Positions 7,337 to 10,608 of a DNA stretch of 10,608 nucleotides are shown here, piece after piece (the first letter of the stretch is position 1; every line of letters starts with the position of its first letter). Below the pieces are notes generated by a model, which saw only the letters and a program-made list of their open reading frames with translations, did no database searches and was not told the origin of the DNA. A program made the position numbers and the translations under genes. The stretch is from Chytridium lagenaria. Taxonomy: Eukaryota > Chytridiomycota > Chytridiomycetes > Chytridiales > Chytridiaceae. Location: contig JAHLKC010000351.1 of assembly GCA_025449115.1 (NCBI GenBank), forward strand, positions 1 through 10,608, read 5' to 3'.

Positions 7337-7950
7337 TTTATTTATTGTGCCAAAAAGCATTGGACGTTGTCCGCCGTGTACGCCGGTATGCGGCGGTATG
7401 TTTATTTATTGTGCCAAAAAATATTGGACGTTGTCCGCCGTGTACGCCGCGGTATGTTTATTTATTGTGCACGCCGTGTACGCCGGTATGCGGCGGTATG
7501 TTTATTTATATTGCCAAGCCAAAAACATTGACGTTGTCCGCCGTGTACGCCGGTATGCGGCGGGTATCTTTCATTTATGTGTGCCAAAAAGCAATTGGAC
7601 GTTGTCCGCCGTGTACGCCGGTATGCGGCGGTATCTTCATTTAGTGTGCCAAAAAGCATTGGACGTTGTCGCCGTGTACGCCGGTATGCGCGGTATATAT
7701 GTGCCGCCGCCGCGGGTATGTTTATTAGTGAGGTGTGATGCATTTAATATGCCAAAAACATTGGACGTTGTCCGCCGTGTACGCCGGTATGCGGCGGTAT
7801 CTTCATTTAGTGTGCCAAAAAGCATTGGACGTTGTCCGCCGTGTACGCCGGTATGCGGCGGTATGTTTATTTATTGTGCCAAAAAATATTGGACGTTGGC
7901 CGCCGTGTACGCCGGTATGCGGCGGTATGTTTATTTATTGTGCCAAAAAT
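7337..7950 (+). repeat. About 64-bp satellite array sharing the 255-bp unit core
   Basis: Nine to ten units run TTTATTTATTGTGCCAAAAA, then GCATTGGACGTTGTCCGCCG, then TGTACGCCGGTATGCGGCGG, then TATG. Full-length units are about 64 bp (for example 7337-7400); several carry deletions (second, third, sixth) and one near 7695-7735 is badly decayed. The core arms CCGCCG and CGGCGG, with inner TAC/GTA and a GCCG loop, form a 26-nt hairpin (7371-7396 in the first unit). Long frames through this region merely follow the repeat and should not be read as genes. Confidence 0.92.
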
Positions 7951-8010
7951 TAGTAAGAAATAAATCGAGGGCCACGGTACGAGAGGACTGATTATGAGCC
8001 TTACATAAGA

Positions 8011-8016
8011 TTTATT
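8011..8016 (-). terminator. Polyadenylation-like signal of the dioxygenase gene
   Basis: On the minus strand AATAAA overlaps the TAA stop (8017-8015). The short array ends only 60 bp further on, so the 3' UTR is short or runs into the repeat. Confidence 0.4.
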
Positions 8017-8749
8017 AGCTCTTCAACTTGATTAAGTTTTGCAGACCCCATGTGGGTCCTCGCACCTCACGTAACCACTTATATAGGTTCTTGCAGGTGA
8101 AGAAGACAAGAGAATTCCTAATTCCCTCAACTGGGGTATTCCCATGGGATATAAGCGATGAACGAAATCCAATTAATGTGCCCGAACCAAACTTAATCTG
8201 AAATCCTAGTTCCTGGAGCTTTAAATCCCCACCAGTCCATTCACCAAAGGCCAAAACAAAGCACCAACCCTCCGGGAGATCGTCGGCATCCTTGTGTATT
8301 TCTGAAGCAACCTTGAAATTGATAATAACCCCACCAAAAAGGCCGCCAGGTACAGCCAAGTCTAAACCAGTGTCCTGCAGTTCGTCTCGCAATATCTTCT
8401 GCAGCTGAGCATACTTGGGAAAAGCCTGCCGAACTGCCTCTGAAATTGCAATGAAGAGACTTGAATTGGTTTTCATAAAAAGAGAACACCAGCTGTCTTT
8501 GGTTTCGTCCGACATGTGAGGTGACTTCTATAGATAACGGTTGGACAACCGACAACAAACAAAGTTCCATACCTGATAACGTTTCCAACAAGCAAGATTA
8601 AGTGTAAGGTGATTCCCCCGTTTTTTGTTTTCGTTCTTCTTGCCTCTTTTTTGCAACACCGGAAGGGACTCAACAAGATAATGGTAGGTAATCTCATCAA
8701 CGTCTTTCTTGTAAAGCTTTAAGGACATCTCCAGTGGTGCGTATTGCAT
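8015..8749 (-). CDS. TET/JBP-like 2-oxoglutarate/Fe(II) dioxygenase
   Basis: Exons 8749-8573 and 8527-8015 join in frame over a 45-nt intron to give 229 aa from the ATG at 8749; more exons may lie upstream. The double-stranded beta-helix shows the family's metal and cofactor residues: H137 and D139 in EIHKDADD, distal H187 in SLISHGNTP, and R196 in GIRNSLVFF, which would hold 2-oxoglutarate. WTGGDLKLQELG between them is the typical central strand, and LPEGWCFVLAFGEW precedes it. By family knowledge such enzymes oxidise 5-methylcytosine or thymine in nucleic acid; the substrate here is not shown. No catalytic residue is missing. A Lys-rich stretch at residues 34-44 could aid DNA binding. The gene lies between two satellites. 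Other Fe(II) dioxygenase families share HxD...H, but the spacing and GGDL and RNSLV context favour TET/JBP. Confidence 0.82.
8528..8572 (-). other. Intron (45 nt) in the dioxygenase gene
   Basis: On the minus strand: GTATGG donor, TTGTCCAAC branch region and CTATAG acceptor. It lies between CAG and AAG codons, so ACWKRYQ joins KSPHMSDETK in frame. Confidence 0.75.
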
Positions 8750-9071
8750 CAGGATTGATTAAGGATGAATTAAAAAGAAAGGCCACAGGTGTTTTGCACG
8801 AAGCTTTGATTTTGATGCATGTATCCTCCTCCGACTCCACGGTCTCCAGGTCTATTTTGTTTAAAAAGTGTTAACATTTGATTCTGTTGAAGGCAGACCA
8901 GTACTAACGAATATCCCATGTTTCAGTCTTGCTCTTGGATTTTTTGAGAGATGCATATGATACCGTGGATACAGTGTATTTGTATATAATGCGAGGTGAG
9001 ATCCGTCTCTTCAGTATATTTCCACTTTTCACCGCATCCCTGATCTTTTTCCTGACGTTTTTACGGCCCAT
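8697..9071 (-). CDS. Probable N-terminal exons of the dioxygenase gene
   Basis: An ATG at 9071-9069 opens MGRKNVRKKIRDAVKSGNIL, a strongly basic 55-codon frame ending at TAG 8906-8904. Splicing 8908-8852 (GTTAGT donor, GTTAAC branch-like box, AAATAG acceptor) links ETWDI in frame to HLETVESEEDTCIKIK and on through FNSSLINPDAIRTTGDVLK to TGA 8699-8697. That frame overlaps the start of the dioxygenase core one base out of register, so joining them needs a one-base frame change or another intron near 8700-8750. Together they would make about 330 aa with a basic N-terminal part. If the link is false, the core starts at 8749 and this is a separate small gene. Confidence 0.48.
8852..8908 (-). other. 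Possible intron (57 nt) in the N-terminal part
   Basis: On the minus strand: GTTAGT donor, GTTAAC branch-like box about 20 nt before an AAATAG acceptor. It splits a codon (C | AC) and restores an open frame past the TAG at 8906-8904. Confidence 0.55.
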
Positions 9072-9375
9072 GTAGCTGCAATAATGTGATATGTGTGATG
9101 GAAGAAAAATGGAAATTGGATGTCTTATATATTTACATAAGTGACAAGCCAACAAAATGAATAAAGCCGGCCGAACATTTGTGAAGGCAATCGAGATTAA
9201 CCGTAAACCAACTCATGTTCTGAGAGGTGTTTTTATTGATTGACCAAGTTGGGCGGATAAAAAAATCAAAACCCAAAGAACATAATTTGAATATCCAAAC
9301 ATCATTACAGAGGATTCTACAAAAAACCTTTTTGCACATACGTTGGCGGTAGAACAACGTTTCCGAACCAAAAAG
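9072..9375. other. Upstream region of the dioxygenase gene; no gene supported
   Basis: About 300 bp between the ATG at 9071 and the right-hand satellite. The part next to the ATG is pyrimidine-rich on the minus strand, as in fungal leaders. A 74-codon minus-strand frame (9133-9357) lacks any recognisable feature and begins with a non-ATG codon. Confidence 0.5.
9124..9131 (-). promoter_or_regulatory. TATA-like box upstream of the ATG at 9071
   Basis: TATATAAG reads on the minus strand, 52-60 nt upstream of the ATG. It could be a core promoter element, but AT-rich DNA gives such matches by chance. Confidence 0.3.
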
Positions 9376-10608
9376 CCACCTTAAACATTGTCCCTATGCA
9401 TTGAAATAGCAGTCAGCGGCAGATTATGACCGTATACGGCGAAAAAAAAAGAAAACCCCAAAAGAAAAAAATAAAAACAACAAAAAAAAAAACGTCAAAA
9501 CAACCGATCCCTCATCCATAACTTTCGTGGGCTTACCTTTATGCCACCACTACGTTAACGAAAAAAAAAGACCGCTTTCCAACGCCGAATTACAAAGTTT
9601 AAGTTAAAGTAAGAAAAATGAAAAGAAAAGAACTTTAAAATATCCGTCAACACTCACAATCCAACAACAATTACTTCCAGTAACCACCTTAAACATTGTC
9701 CCTATGCATTGAAAATAGCAGTCAGCGGCAGATTACGACCGTATACGGCGAAAAAAAAGAAAACCCCAAAAGAAAAAAATAAAAACAACAAAAAAAACGT
9801 CAAAACAACCGATCCTCATCCATAACTTTCGTGGGCTTACCTTTATGCCACCACTACGTTAACGAAAAAAAAAGACCGCTTTCCAACGCCGAATTACAAA
9901 GTTTAAGTTAAAGTAAGAAAAATGAAAAGAAAAGAACTTTAAAATATCCGTCAACACTCACAATCCAACAACAATTACTTCCAGTAACCACCTTAAACAT
10001 TGTCCCTATGCATTGAAATAGCAGTCAGCGGCAGATTACGACCGTATACGGCGAAAAAAAAGAAAACCCAAAAGAAAAAAATAAAAACAACAAAAAAAAC
10101 GTCAAAACAACCGATCTCATCCATAACTTTCGTGGGCTTACCTTTATGCCACCACTACGTTAACGAAAAAAAAAGACCGCTTTCCAACGCCGAATTACAA
10201 AGTTTAAGTTAAAGTAAGAAAAATGAAAAGAAAAGAACTTTAAAATATCCGTCAACACTCACCATCCAATAACAATTACTTCCAGTAACCACCTTAAACA
10301 TTGTCCCTATGCATTGAAATAGCAGTCAGCGGCAGATTACGACCGTATACGGCGAAAAAAAAAGAAAAACCCAAAGAAAAAAATAAAAACAACAAAAAAA
10401 ACGTCAAAACAACCGATCCCTCATCCATAACTTTCGTGGGCTTACCTTTATGCCACCACTACGTTAACGAAAAAAAAAGACCGCTTCCAATGCCGAATTA
10501 CAAAGTTTAAGTTAAAGTAAGAAAAATGAAAAGAAAAGAACTTTAAAATATCCGTCAATACTCACCATCCAATAACAATTACTTCAAGCAACCACCTTAA
10601 ACATCGTC
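9376..10608 (+). repeat. 301-308-bp satellite array, four units, open at the right edge
   Basis: Units begin CCACCTTAAACATTG at 9376, 9684, 9988, 10289 and 10592, so lengths are 308, 304, 301 and 303. Most length variation lies in A-homopolymers. Each unit contains CAGCGGCAGATTA, the 10-bp palindrome CCGTATACGG (9430, 9739, 10042, 10343), an A-rich tract of about 70 nt with few other bases, TTTCGTGGGCTTACC and ATGCCACCACTACGTTAACG. The left edge is sharp: sequence before 9376 does not match the unit end. Frames of about 70 codons in single units are broken or changed by the A-run length changes and are not supported as genes. Confidence 0.93.

Noticed and set aside
7337..7950. CRISPR-like array
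   Set aside because: Repeats are contiguous without unique spacers of constant size, and the setting is eukaryotic.
7323..7991. 222-codon plus-strand frame rich in RRVRRYA and CPPCTPVCGG motifs
   Set aside because: It is the translation of the 64-bp satellite. Frame shifts between units change which motif is read, and the only uniqueness comes from array damage.
9133..9357. 74-codon minus-strand frame upstream of the dioxygenase
   Set aside because: It starts with a non-ATG codon, shows no recognised motif and cannot be spliced convincingly to the basic leader.
10000..10510. About 70-codon frames in the 301-bp satellite
   Set aside because: They run through A-homopolymers of differing length, which changes the frame from unit to unit, and the product is mainly poly-lysine.

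Overview
The window looks like nuclear DNA of a compact-intron eukaryote, most likely a fungus. The reading frames are AT-leaning and are repeatedly interrupted, and they can be rejoined by short GT...AG segments of about 39-57 nt that often contain a branch-point-like TACTAAT, CTAAC or TTAAC box. There are no bacterial-style operons or ribosome binding sites. The strongest lineage clue is a TET/JBP-type 2-oxoglutarate/Fe(II) dioxygenase, a family known to be expanded in some fungi. The species cannot be determined from this sequence.

Layout. (1) 3-1787, plus strand: a multi-exon gene open at the left edge. It has a CxxC...CxxC zinc-ribbon-like N-terminal part, a tandemly duplicated exon-intron module, a run of 13-residue acidic repeats and an acidic/hydrophobic C-terminal part that is now in another frame. 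(2) 1788-2193: AT-rich 3' flank with polyadenylation-like signals, then a gene-free block containing a very short telomere-like stretch. (3) 2194-3766, 4008-4841 and 4903-5748, minus strand: three coding blocks of unknown function. From upstream to downstream they are a spliced protein of about 255 aa, a protein with an N-terminal AT-hook, and a coding block with several frame breaks. The last two may be one gene. (4) 6111-7950: two adjoining satellite arrays, one of 255-bp units and one of about 64-bp units, sharing one CpG-dense core. (5) 8015-9071, minus strand: the dioxygenase gene, with one or two short introns. (6) 9376 to the right edge: a second satellite of 301-308-bp units.

How it fits together. 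The only gene with a recognisable activity is the dioxygenase, whose family oxidises modified bases (5-methylcytosine or thymine). It sits between two unrelated satellites that both carry CpG-rich cores, and the neighbouring block encodes an AT-hook protein. A role in base modification or silencing of the repeats is an attractive inference but is not shown. Most coding blocks carry one or more small frame breaks. These could reflect genuine decay in a repeat-rich accessory region or indel errors in a long-read assembly. Exon structures given here are hand-built from splice motifs and frame continuity, and those marked uncertain need transcript data.
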